Positions 7,967 to 14,560 of a stretch of DNA of 14,560 bases are shown here, piece after piece; within the stretch, counting starts at the first letter, position 1, and each line of letters opens with the position of its first letter. Source of the stretch: Chloroflexota bacterium (GTDB lineage: Bacteria > Chloroflexota > Anaerolineae > Anaerolineales > UBA4823). A program made the translations under genes and the position numbers. The stretch lies in NCBI GenBank assembly GCA_012798185.1, contig JAAZNS010000065.1, positions 1 through 14,560 of the forward strand, in the 5' to 3' direction. Under the pieces are notes generated by a model, which made no database searches, was not told the DNA's origin, and saw only the letters and a program-made list of their open reading frames with translations.

Positions 7967-7970
7967 TCCT
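7967..7970 (-). promoter_or_regulatory. AGGA ribosome binding site before an ATC start candidate
   Basis: AGGA lies 9 nt upstream of ATC at 7957-7955 in the frame of the first GT2 gene. It is the only evidence for initiation at this rare codon; the alternative is a point mutation or base error in a former ATG. Confidence 0.35.
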
Positions 7971-7981
7971 AAAATATATAC

Positions 7982-9526
7982 TCAAGGCGTTTTAGGGTGC
8001 GTCAGATCGAATATCAAATAACCATCCCCCTGCGCAATCAAAGGATAATTATCGTACAATGTTTTCTTTAAAGTCGGCTGGTTGTTGAGCTGCCCCATGG
8101 CGGTGACAAGGAAGTAATCTTTATCATCGATGCGCTTGGTGAAGCTCTGTACAAAATCTTTTTCCCTGCCGCGCAGTTCTGCCAATTCCTGCTCACTGCT
8201 GGGCGGGTAGAGGTCCACCTTACGCCACCCATAATACATCAGGCGGTAACCATAATCCTGAGTCAAAGCAATGATCTTTCCATCCGCCGGCAGCAATGTA
8301 CTGATCTTCTGCCAATAAGCGGGCTCCTTACGGTAATCCTCCGCTTTGAGTGTGGCAATGGCTACCCAGCATTGAAATATCACTGCCATCAACAAACCAG
8401 CAGCTAATACACCCTTCCATAACTTCGATTGTTCCTTAAACCGTTCGAATAATATCTGTGCTGGTGTGGTTAATGACAAACCGAGGATCGGCACCAGCTG
8501 CAGGTGATAATAATTATGGGTATACATTTGATAGGGCAGGGTCAAACCATAAATAAAGTACCCTGCCCACAACCCGCATAGCAGCGCCTTATTTCGGGGT
8601 GGGGCAATGATTACCCCAACCAATGCCAATAACATAACCGAAAAACCCATCCAGTTTTGCACAAAACTGAGCCAGCGCACATAAAAATCAGGTTCGATGA
8701 TCATATGAGAAAGAGCGATAGTCCAATTGGCAATATAATCTCCGGCGTTACTACGTCCCAGCATAAAATAATAACCCACCGAAGGAATTGCCATAAGAAT
8801 GACCATCATCCACACCTGAAGACGAGGTAAACTTTGCAATAATCCAAGCGAGTGCAGCGCTACCGCAACAGCCCCTGCAGCAACTATATAAACCGCCACC
8901 GGCTTGGTCAGTATTGCCAAGCCGCCCGCTGCGCCACACAGCACAGCCCATTTCCAGGTGTGGAATTCTGCCCAGCGGTAAAGCGCATAGATAAAAATTA
9001 CCAGCCACATCACCATTGCCGGATCGGGCTGGAATGAGCGGCTGGCTTGTGCAGCAAAGGGCAAAAAAAGATAATACCCTAATGCGACCAGCCCTCCTGC
9101 TGGACCGGTCATACGCCTGCCAAGCAGAAATAAGAACACGCCTCCCGCCAGCCAAAAAAGGGAACTGTAGATTCTGGCAACCCAAAAAGATTCACTGCCG
9201 ATAAGACGGTAAGTGATAGCAACCAATGTTTCCAAAATTGGCGGCTCGAATTTGCCGGTTAATGCGGCAAAAAAGGCTGCCATCTCACGCTGCTGAGGAT
9301 CAGCATCAGGCTGCATATCAAGATAAATACTGCGGGCAATTATTGCGCCGCGTAATTGGCGGGTCGGATGAAAATCTAACGGCGGGTCGGTTAGGTCGTA
9401 CAAACGGATTCCCAGACCTGCGATCAACATCACCGCTGCGATCAGCCAAATCAAACTCTCGAATTTCACCGAGGGTTTATGATCAACGGGCTTTGAAGAA
9501 TTACTATTATTTATTGAATCAGCCAT
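7982..9526 (-). CDS. GT39-like (GT-C, ArnT/PMT-type) membrane glycosyltransferase
   Basis: The 514-aa polytopic protein begins with an Asn/Ser-rich cytoplasmic tail, then a first helix, then the first outer loop DLTDPPLDFHPTRQ with conserved acidic residues, as in GT39/ArnT-type enzymes. Further helices carry SRSFQPDPAMVMWL and GLAILTKPVAVYIV, both common in this family. The soluble C-terminal region (about the last 110 residues, after the final helix) has charged and mixed composition. It should move a sugar from a polyprenyl-phosphate donor to a lipid, protein or glycan acceptor on the outer face. I chose the ATG at 9526, which has GGGA 6 nt upstream, over a TTG four codons earlier (9538). 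The gap to the next gene is about 24 bp. Confidence 0.88.
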   Translation of the reverse strand: MADSINNSNSSKPVDHKPSVKFESLIWLIAAVMLIAGLGIRLYDLTDPPLDFHPTRQLRGAIIARSIYLDMQPDADPQQREMAAFFAALTGKFEPPILETLVAITYRLIGSESFWVARIYSSLFWLAGGVFLFLLGRRMTGPAGGLVALGYYLFLPFAAQASRSFQPDPAMVMWLVIFIYALYRWAEFHTWKWAVLCGAAGGLAILTKPVAVYIVAAGAVAVALHSLGLLQSLPRLQVWMMVILMAIPSVGYYFMLGRSNAGDYIANWTIALSHMIIEPDFYVRWLSFVQNWMGFSVMLLALVGVIIAPPRNKALLCGLWAGYFIYGLTLPYQMYTHNYYHLQLVPILGLSLTTPAQILFERFKEQSKLWKGVLAAGLLMAVIFQCWVAIATLKAEDYRKEPAYWQKISTLLPADGKIIALTQDYGYRLMYYGWRKVDLYPPSSEQELAELRGREKDFVQSFTKRIDDKDYFLVTAMGQLNNQPTLKKTLYDNYPLIAQGDGYLIFDLTHPKTP

Positions 9527-9597
9527 AGATAATCCCAATATAATAATATGTAACTACTGAACCAGCTCGAGTGAGTTTTTTTACCACTTAACAATGG

Positions 9598-11094
9598 TCA
9601 TGGTTCATAAAGAAAAATCTTTACCAGCGGATCACTATCCAACAGGGTCAACCGACTCTCAAGCCGGTTGACCCTGTTGTTTGGCGGAATATGATAAAAA
9701 ATAACCAGAACAGCTTTATCCATTGAGCCCGAATTGATCAAATTTTCTAACGCCAATATACTGCCACCTGTCCTGCCAGTCCAAAAATATAAAGTAGAAG
9801 GAGAATTACTATAAATCGGCAAAGAATTGTAATTTATTAATGACTGGATGACTGGCGAGGTTTGCCAGGTATAACGCGCTAAGCCTATCCCTTGCTGGTG
9901 ATACTTATTGATGACCGGTGCTGAAATCGTAAGGGAATAAATAACAAGATAAAACGCAGCAGCTAATAATAGTATGCGCAGCAAGTTTCTATCGATAAGC
10001 CATAATCTGGAGAACAGAATACTTCCAATGATAATCAACGAGAGCAATGTCGGAGAAAACATGCGGTCGGTCATTCCAATTTTATTATCCAGCAGCATCT
10101 TCGACATTATGACCATGATAATATATAACGGAATATAAAGTGCGTGCAAAGAGAAAAGCGGATGGTGAAATCCAGCCATGCCCCGCTGCTCGAAGGATGA
10201 ATTTTGTCTTACGAAATATTTGGCGAATCCCCCCAAAATAAGTAAAACAATTAACAACGGGACTGCCCAGCGTTCCCTGCCATTGACCAGGTTCTCCGGC
10301 ACAAACCAGGTGAAGATCGTGTTAAGCAAAGAATAGACATTCTTAGTGGTCAGCGGCACCCACTGCAGCGACCGGTTATTGATCTGACCGCTGTTGAGAT
10401 AATTCCTCAGCGACCAAATTATCATCGGCAGTAAACCGATCAAAGAATACCAGGCTAAATCCATCCATTTTCGTTTTCGAGCAGCGTAGGGTTTAGAGAC
10501 AATCACAATCCATGCTGCCGGAAATAAAGCCAGACCGACATAACGCGTAAGCAATGCCAGGCTGCCTGCCAGGGCAGAAGCCAGCAGCCAACACTGCTTT
10601 GAGACTTCGAAATATTTTATTAACCACAAAAATGTTAATAGACTCAAAAAAATATACAACGGTTCACTCATTACCCAGGCATGCGCTTCAAGTAATACTT
10701 CTGAGACAGCAGTGAGTAATGCACCAAAAAGTGAAAATCCGATGGAGCGGCTGACCCTTAATATGCAAACACCAACCAGCCAAATATTGGCTACAAAAAG
10801 CGCGGCGTTTAAAAATCTGGCTGCTGCAAATCCATCGATGCCCAAAAATTCAAACCCTGCCAGAATTACAGAGAAAAATGGCGGATATTGGGATAAGGGA
10901 GTGATATTGCCGTCAGCATCCGGATACCCTAAAATTTTACCGGCTGCCAGGCTGCGGGCTGAGGCTACATACTGAAATGAATCCGAGATCAATCCGCTGC
11001 CCCACACAGTACTGTATATCACCAACCCAAACCCTAAAATACTGATTAGCGTTAGAAGAAACCAAAAAACCAGATGTTTGGAAAAGACGGTCAT
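9598..11094 (-). CDS. GT-C (GT39-like) polytopic membrane glycosyltransferase
   Basis: The 498-aa protein has an N-terminal helix, then an outer loop with Asp38 in SDSFQYVASARSLAAG, the position of the acidic catalytic residue in GT-C enzymes. Later segments are PPFFSVILAG, MSEPLYIFLSL near 142-152 and LTRYVGLALFPAAWI near 182-196, followed by about six more hydrophobic segments. This is the general layout of GT39/ArnT-like transferases; sequence marks are weaker than in the neighbour at 7982-9526, so 'glycosyltransferase' is partly inferred from context. A perfect 15-bp inverted repeat lies in codons 472-485. The ATG at 11094 has no clear Shine-Dalgarno and follows the previous stop by 38 bp. 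The gap to the next gene is 71 AT-rich bp without a convincing promoter. Confidence 0.8.
   Translation of the reverse strand: MTVFSKHLVFWFLLTLISILGFGLVIYSTVWGSGLISDSFQYVASARSLAAGKILGYPDADGNITPLSQYPPFFSVILAGFEFLGIDGFAAARFLNAALFVANIWLVGVCILRVSRSIGFSLFGALLTAVSEVLLEAHAWVMSEPLYIFLSLLTFLWLIKYFEVSKQCWLLASALAGSLALLTRYVGLALFPAAWIVIVSKPYAARKRKWMDLAWYSLIGLLPMIIWSLRNYLNSGQINNRSLQWVPLTTKNVYSLLNTIFTWFVPENLVNGRERWAVPLLIVLLILGGFAKYFVRQNSSFEQRGMAGFHHPLFSLHALYIPLYIIMVIMSKMLLDNKIGMTDRMFSPTLLSLIIIGSILFSRLWLIDRNLLRILLLAAAFYLVIYSLTISAPVINKYHQQGIGLARYTWQTSPVIQSLINYNSLPIYSNSPSTLYFWTGRTGGSILALENLINSGSMDKAVLVIFYHIPPNNRVNRLESRLTLLDSDPLVKIFLYEP
9640..9679 (-). repeat. Perfect 15-bp stem, 10-nt loop hairpin inside the GT39-like coding sequence
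   Basis: The arms CAACAGGGTCAACCG (9640-9654) and CGGTTGACCCTGTTG (9665-9679) are exact reverse complements separated by ACTCTCAAGC. The element lies about 40 nt before the stop codon and is translated (residues 472-485). No U-tract follows on either strand, so it is not a classic terminator. In the mRNA it would be a very stable hairpin. Confidence 0.85.
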
Positions 11095-11132
11095 GAAAAG
11101 GTTAATTTATCTGTACCCAGATGGAATCAGCG

Positions 11133-11975
11133 CTATTTAAATAACTCCCCATAATCCACCTTGGGGAAGACGTCCAATTTTCCGCCAATGGTAGCGTCCA
11201 GCACCTGCCTGCCAGCCTGAGTATATGCCTCATGAGCCATCCGGTAACCGCGCTCCGATGTTTCCAGATCGGGCAGCTGCCAGCGGAAACCTTTGCCAAA
11301 ATAGCGCTTATCGAAATGATCGGGATCATCCCCCTGCGAAACAACTGTGGTATTGGGCTTTCCCTGAGTGGAAAAATTATGGTCGACTCCTATCAAAATC
11401 GCTTGCTGAAAACCCATAAAATACGCCAGCTGTAATGCTATATAGGTTACCGTTGCGCCTTCCCAAAGCCTGCCGCGCACATCTGCGGCAAATTTAGGCC
11501 CGCTGTAAGTCGTGTGTAGAAATATGGTTTGATCATTGGGATGAAGCGCCATACCAGCTTCATTTTCATGAAAAGCATAACGTGAACGCCATGATAGAAA
11601 ACACGGTATAGGAAGGCATAAAATATCTGCCAGACACTGTTCGATAACCAGGCTGTTCACCGACACATAAAAGGAAGTGGTAAAACCCAACTCGTTAAAC
11701 AGCAGATAAATGCGGTTCATCCCAAAGGTATACTCATTGCGCAGCCTGGATAAGTCGGTTTTTTTCAAACTAGGCCCGTTACCGATAATAAAACAGCGTT
11801 CTCCTAAATGGCTGTCCTTTAATTCTGAGAGCCGCTTGATGCTGGCGCGCCGCCATGGGTGGAAGGTTGCAGCAGGCCATTGCGAAGCTCGATGCAATTC
11901 GTACCACGTATGACGGGCAAAATCACGCAATGGAGGGGGTAAGGCATTTTTAATTTTATTCAACGGTGAGTTCAT
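11133..11975 (-). CDS. MptE/DUF115-like protein with GT42 sialyltransferase-like motifs
   Basis: The 280-aa soluble protein has CFIIGNGPSLKKTDLSRL at 61-78, YTFGMNRIYLLF at 82-93, and ATVTYIALQLAYFMGFQQAI at 174-193 followed by LIGVDHNF at 194-201. This ordered set matches the MptE-like/DUF115 superfamily. It also parallels the nucleotide-binding motifs of GT42 sialyltransferases such as CstII (GNGPSLK, then a CNQFY-type strand, then GIDFY). In a glycan locus a transferase using a nucleotide sugar, or a phospho-donor role, is more likely than pterin synthesis. No CMP-sialate synthesis gene is visible in the window, so the donor is unknown. Its ATG overlaps the stop of the SDR gene (ATGA). The first 50 residues are basic and aromatic and could contact the membrane. 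Confidence 0.75.
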   Translation of the reverse strand: MNSPLNKIKNALPPPLRDFARHTWYELHRASQWPAATFHPWRRASIKRLSELKDSHLGERCFIIGNGPSLKKTDLSRLRNEYTFGMNRIYLLFNELGFTTSFYVSVNSLVIEQCLADILCLPIPCFLSWRSRYAFHENEAGMALHPNDQTIFLHTTYSGPKFAADVRGRLWEGATVTYIALQLAYFMGFQQAILIGVDHNFSTQGKPNTTVVSQGDDPDHFDKRYFGKGFRWQLPDLETSERGYRMAHEAYTQAGRQVLDATIGGKLDVFPKVDYGELFK

Positions 11976-12742
11976 TCGGTGCTCAAACGCGCTGTGGCGC
12001 CCCCATCGATAACCAGAGCCTGCCCGGTCATGAAAGAAGACTGCCCCTCATCAGCTAAAAAGTAAATCGCATGCGCAATTTCTTCCGGTTTGCCGATGCG
12101 CCCATTGACAGTTTTGCGCGCCAGATTATCCAACCGCTCAGCAATATCGCTCCCGTTGAGATGCCCGCGATTCAAACCAGCCCGAAGCATAGGTGTATCC
12201 ACTGCTCCGGGTAAAACGGCGTTCACACGGATATTATCCGGGGCAAACTCGATCGCCATAGCACGGGTCAACGCCAATATGCCTCCCTTGCTGGCTGCAT
12301 ATGCAGCAATATTGGCAGATGTTGCGATGGCATGCACCGAAGATACATTAACCACCGCACCGCTCCCGGTTATTTTAAATAAGGGGTGCGCCAGTTTGAC
12401 TGCGAGAAATACCGAACTTAAATTCGATGCCAGCACCAAATTCCACTCTTCAAGTGAGGTCTCTAACAAAGGTTTGGCAACCTGAACGGCTGCATTATTC
12501 ACCAGCGCATCCAGCCGGTCGTTGAAAGCTTTTGCTTTAGAAAAGATAAATTCGATATTTTCTGCTACCGACACATCGGATTGGATAAACAACCCATTGG
12601 CAGGAAAATCCGCGCCAAATTCGGAGCGGTCTACTCCAATGACGCGCCAGCCCGATTGAGCAAAAAGGGCAACAGTCGCCCGTCCAATGCCGCCGGCTGC
12701 GCCGGTAATGAGAACGGTTTTTGAGATCGATCCACTATTCAT
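11972..12742 (-). CDS. Short-chain dehydrogenase/reductase (classical SDR)
   Basis: The 256-aa protein is of normal length for a classical SDR. It has the cofactor loop TGAAGGIG at 13-20, Asp38 after the second strand (favouring NAD(H) over NADP(H)), NNAA at 82-85, the catalytic Asn107, Ser134/135, Tyr148 and Lys152 (YAASK), and the C-terminal TGQALVIDGG at 239-248. It oxidises or reduces a sugar, sugar acid or related alcohol; here a glycan precursor is likely, perhaps alongside the hydroxyacid dehydrogenase upstream. The ATG at 12742 has a GAGG 6 nt upstream that lies inside the end of the winged-helix reading frame. The genes overlap by 8 bp. The next gene begins in an ATGA overlap. Confidence 0.93.
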   Translation of the reverse strand: MNSGSISKTVLITGAAGGIGRATVALFAQSGWRVIGVDRSEFGADFPANGLFIQSDVSVAENIEFIFSKAKAFNDRLDALVNNAAVQVAKPLLETSLEEWNLVLASNLSSVFLAVKLAHPLFKITGSGAVVNVSSVHAIATSANIAAYAASKGGILALTRAMAIEFAPDNIRVNAVLPGAVDTPMLRAGLNRGHLNGSDIAERLDNLARKTVNGRIGKPEEIAHAIYFLADEGQSSFMTGQALVIDGGATARLSTE

Positions 12743-13022
12743 TAATTTCCTCGCTCATTTTTCGCTGCATCCATCTTCCCTGACCCAAATGGATGATAAA
12801 CCCTAAATCGCGAAGCTGTTGTAAAATCTGGCGTATTTTTGCTTCGATATGTTTATTGTCGGGATAATTTTTTTTAAATTCTTCAACATATCGATACATT
12901 TCGTCTGTCGTAAATTCTTTTTCGGGTAAATATTGAAATATTATTTTTTGCCATCCGGATAGATTTATTGGTGAGATAAAAGGTTTCTGTAAACTCTTCT
13001 CTTTTTCCTTTAATTCTTGCAA
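12735..13022 (-). CDS. Dam-replacing/DpnI-type winged-helix domain (probable C-terminal half of the PLD nuclease)
   Basis: The first start-like codon gives 95 aa (TTG at 13022), but the frame is open and coding-like from 13106, reading FKKYFELQQKNIKYLTPKN before that TTG. The C-terminal half, FTTDEMYRYVEEFKKNYP, then HIEAKIRQILQQLRDLGF and LGQGRWMQ, resembles the winged-helix domain at the end of Dam-replacing proteins and DpnI, which contacts (often methylated) DNA. No Shine-Dalgarno precedes the TTG, so this segment is unlikely to be made alone. It is best read as the DNA-binding end of the nuclease in the next entry, joined by a -1 frame change. Its final codons overlap the SDR start by 8 bp. 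Confidence 0.75.
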   Translation of the reverse strand: MQELKEKEKSLQKPFISPINLSGWQKIIFQYLPEKEFTTDEMYRYVEEFKKNYPDNKHIEAKIRQILQQLRDLGFIIHLGQGRWMQRKMSEEINE

Positions 13023-13054
13023 TGCCTGTTCAACAGGTAAAATATTTTTTGGGG

Positions 13055-13606
13055 TTAAATACTTGATATTCTTTTGTTGTAATTCAAAATATTTTTTAAA
13101 TAATCCTCATCAGGGACAAAACAGGCTGGTGAAAATTTAATGCGAGAATAAAAGTCATAAAATGGTTGAGCTTCTTCACTATGGCTATCGGCAAAATCCA
13201 AGACCACATTTAATTCAACATTATCCTGTAGTCCCCCACGCGTAAGGTTTGACGAACCAGCAATTGCTCTTAGACGATTTTTATTTCGAAATAAATATAA
13301 TTTGGGATGAAATGTTTCAACGTTATCCAACGGGTCACTGTAACAAATTAAACGAAATTTATCAGTACTTTCAGTTTTTCTTAGTAAATTCCTTAAAGCC
13401 ATGGCTTCTGTCATTCGAAAATCTAATCCAACGATGAACTCAACCGTATTTCCACTACTCAGGCAATTATCCAAAGATGATTCGATTAATTGCAATCCTG
13501 ATTGTTTAAGAAAAGCTGTTGCTAACCTGGCTTCATAAGCGGTTAAAAATTCTTGATTTATGATTGTACTTAATTTATTGAGAGAGTTATCAACTAAAAA
13601 TGTCAT
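13055..13606 (-). CDS. PLD-superfamily nuclease domain (BfiI/NgoFVII-like), N-terminal part
   Basis: The 183-aa frame has a single HxK half-site: His100, Lys102 (HPKLYLF), Asn120 in AGSSNLTRGG, and Glu131 in NVELNVV. From memory the BfiI active site is His105, Lys107, Asn125 and Glu136, so spacing is identical. A single motif implies a dimer sharing one active site, as in BfiI and Nuc. The fold before it (VEFIVGLDFR, KFRLICYSD) fits PLD-type nucleases rather than cardiolipin synthase, which has two motifs and membrane helices. Residues 172-183 (NILNYNKRISSI) are probably an out-of-frame tail, ending at a TAA at 13057-13055. The ATG overlaps the dehydrogenase stop (ATGA). Base composition is AT-rich compared with both neighbours, suggesting later acquisition. 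No methyltransferase is present. Confidence 0.85.
   Translation of the reverse strand: MTFLVDNSLNKLSTIINQEFLTAYEARLATAFLKQSGLQLIESSLDNCLSSGNTVEFIVGLDFRMTEAMALRNLLRKTESTDKFRLICYSDPLDNVETFHPKLYLFRNKNRLRAIAGSSNLTRGGLQDNVELNVVLDFADSHSEEAQPFYDFYSRIKFSPACFVPDEDYLKNILNYNKRISSI
13092..13100 (-). other. Slippery heptamer T TTA AAA with A6 run
   Basis: In the nuclease frame the codons are TAT TTA AAA AAT, giving T TTA AAA at 13100-13094, within an A6 run at 13097-13092. A -1 slip there reads on as AAA TAT TTT GAA, the frame of the winged-helix domain. The downstream mRNA is AT-rich with no close stem-loop; a 6-bp hairpin at 13037-13025 is about 55 nt away, too far to be a standard stimulator. Confidence 0.5.
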
Positions 13607-14560
13607 CGATTTTCAAACTTTGCTTCAAACCCCAACCCCTCCAATAAATTGCGAATGGTGTTCCAATGCACCCGTTCCCATCCAGAGGGGCTGGAATTCG
13701 CATTATGCGGCGCCAGCATCACGTTATCCATCTTGAGCAATGGGCTGTTAGGAGGAAGCGGCTCATGCTCGTATACATCCAATGCTGCCCCGGCAATTCT
13801 TCCGGTTTGCAAAGCATGAATTAACGCTGGTTCATCAACGATAGCACCGCGCGCAATATTCACCAAGATAGCTTCTGGTTTCATTAAACCGAAAGTATCA
13901 TGATTCATTAGATGGTAACTGGTGGGGTTGAGATCGCAATTCAAGCTTACAAAATCAGCTTCTTTTAGCAATTCTTCCAGAGAAGTCATTTTTACCCCAT
14001 TTTCCAAAACAAAATCTGGGGCAATCTCTACAATATCGTTTCCCAAGAGGCGCATTCCAAATGCCCGCGCCCTCCGCAGTACCGCCTTTCCGCAGTTGCC
14101 CACGCCAATCACTCCCAGGGTACATTCGAATAAAGCGCGCCCGGGAATTTTCTTCCAAACCCCTGCCTTCATGGCACGGTCCATCCAGGGCTGTCGGCGG
14201 GCAAAGGCTAAAATATACCCCATTACGGTATCCGCCACCTGCATCGTGAATGCATTGAGCGTGCGGCAAACGCGTATGCCTAGTTCGGCAGCAATTTCCT
14301 GATTTATTGAATCGATACCGGTGCCCCATTTGGAAATCACTTTCAAGCGGGGAGCGCAGGCGCGTAAAACCTTCTCCGTATATTGATCATCGCCGCATAT
14401 CGTACCATCGAACTTGCCGGCATATTCCAAAAGCTGGGTTTCATTCAAGCGTTCCTGTACCTCCGGCGGCACAATGATATCAATACCATAACTTTCCAGA
14501 ATTGGACGAAACCGGGGTAATGAAGGAATCATATAGGGGGCAGAAAATAAAACTGTTGGC
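13603..14560 (-). CDS. D-isomer-specific 2-hydroxyacid dehydrogenase (phosphoglycerate dehydrogenase-like), 5' end outside the window
   Basis: Counting from the Met at 14532, the 309 residues include the Rossmann GVGNCG at 143-148, the catalytic Arg228 (NIARGAIVDE), Glu257 (DVYEHEP) and His276 (LAPHNANS). The frame stays open upstream, reading PTVLFSAPY before that Met, which is the usual first strand of this family. The true start is therefore probably a codon just past the window edge, and the Met at 14532 is internal. The length (about 320) suits a short PGDH without an ACT domain. The reaction is NAD-linked oxidation or reduction of a 2-hydroxyacid; phosphoglycerate itself or a sugar-acid precursor is possible. 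It is the first visible gene of the operon, and its stop overlaps the nuclease start (ATGA). Confidence 0.93.
   Translation of the reverse strand, partial: PTVLFSAPYMIPSLPRFRPILESYGIDIIVPPEVQERLNETQLLEYAGKFDGTICGDDQYTEKVLRACAPRLKVISKWGTGIDSINQEIAAELGIRVCRTLNAFTMQVADTVMGYILAFARRQPWMDRAMKAGVWKKIPGRALFECTLGVIGVGNCGKAVLRRARAFGMRLLGNDIVEIAPDFVLENGVKMTSLEELLKEADFVSLNCDLNPTSYHLMNHDTFGLMKPEAILVNIARGAIVDEPALIHALQTGRIAGAALDVYEHEPLPPNSPLLKMDNVMLAPHNANSSPSGWERVHWNTIRNLLEGLGFEAKFENR

Larger units (their letters stand above)
12735..13606 (-). other. Composite gene: PLD nuclease + winged helix, split by a -1 frame change
   Basis: If the ribosome (or an extra A) shifts frame at the A6 run, the two halves join as one protein of about 290 aa: 171 residues from the ATG at 13606 plus 119 residues ending at 12738. 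The junction reads DEDYLK then KYFELQQKNI with no loss of coding character. The two domains, their order, the lack of a separate ribosome binding site for the second half and the short spacing all support one ancestral gene. I cannot tell a real mutation or sequencing error from programmed recoding. Confidence 0.75.

Noticed and set aside
13055..13606. Cardiolipin synthase or phospholipase D enzyme
   Set aside because: There is a single HxK half-site, no membrane helices, and a DNA-binding winged helix downstream; a nuclease fits better.
13922..14302. Plus-strand frame of 126 codons opposite the dehydrogenase, and similar long antisense frames elsewhere (for example 12090-12485 and 2815-3246)
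   Set aside because: They lie fully opposite well-conserved genes and have low-complexity, Ser/Arg/Pro-rich products without motifs.
1..14560. tRNA, rRNA, CRISPR arrays, insertion sequences, riboswitches, intrinsic terminators
   Set aside because: I looked on both strands and saw no cloverleaf, spaced direct repeat array, transposase frame or stem followed by a U-run.

Overview
This 14.56-kb window is one densely packed minus-strand gene run, read from the right end to the left. It belongs to a bacterial cell-surface glycan (O-antigen, capsule or exopolysaccharide) locus. Almost every junction is a stop/start overlap or a gap of under 60 bp. The only real intergenic space is about 205 bp at 3672-3876. 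Both outer genes run off the window.

Organism: base composition is moderate, with AT-rich patches. The mix of GT39-type membrane glycosyltransferases, a GT2-phosphoglycosyltransferase fusion, an AglD/UPF0104-type membrane protein, a PAPS-type sulfotransferase and an MptE/DUF115-type protein suits an environmental, non-enterobacterial lineage. The DFHPTRQ-type GT39 protein gives me a weak impression of Chloroflexota (Anaerolineae). There is no rRNA or other marker gene to confirm that.

Layout in transcription order: (1) 14560-13603, D-2-hydroxyacid dehydrogenase, 5' end outside the window. (2) 13606-12735, a two-part gene: a phospholipase-D-type nuclease domain followed by a Dam-replacing/DpnI-type winged helix, the two halves separated by a -1 frame change at an A6 run. 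(3) 12742-11972, short-chain dehydrogenase. (4) 11975-11133, MptE/DUF115-like protein resembling GT42 sialyltransferases. (5) 11094-9598 and (6) 9526-7982, two GT-C (GT39-like) membrane glycosyltransferases. (7) 7957-6965, GT2 glycosyltransferase with no canonical start codon. (8) 6983-6042, sulfotransferase. (9) 6051-5224, a second GT2, paralogous to (7). (10) 5220-3877, O-antigen ligase/polymerase. Then the intergenic region with a candidate promoter and a 28-bp imperfect palindrome. (11) 3671-2628, AglD-type membrane protein. (12) 2621-1038, GT2 fused to a monotopic phosphoglycosyl transferase. (13) 1022-<1, a third GT39-like protein cut by the window edge.

Likely joint role: the C-terminal domain of (12) would load the first sugar phosphate onto undecaprenyl phosphate. 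The GT2 enzymes would extend it, and the sulfotransferase and the MptE/GT42-like protein could decorate it. The GT-C proteins would use polyprenyl-linked sugars on the outer face, and (10) would polymerise or ligate the product. The two dehydrogenases probably make or modify a precursor. The outlier is the PLD nuclease/winged-helix gene, which looks like a methylation- or restriction-type defence nuclease. It is stitched into the operon by 4-bp and 8-bp overlaps and broken, or recoded, at a canonical slippery heptamer. That is the most interesting item in the window.
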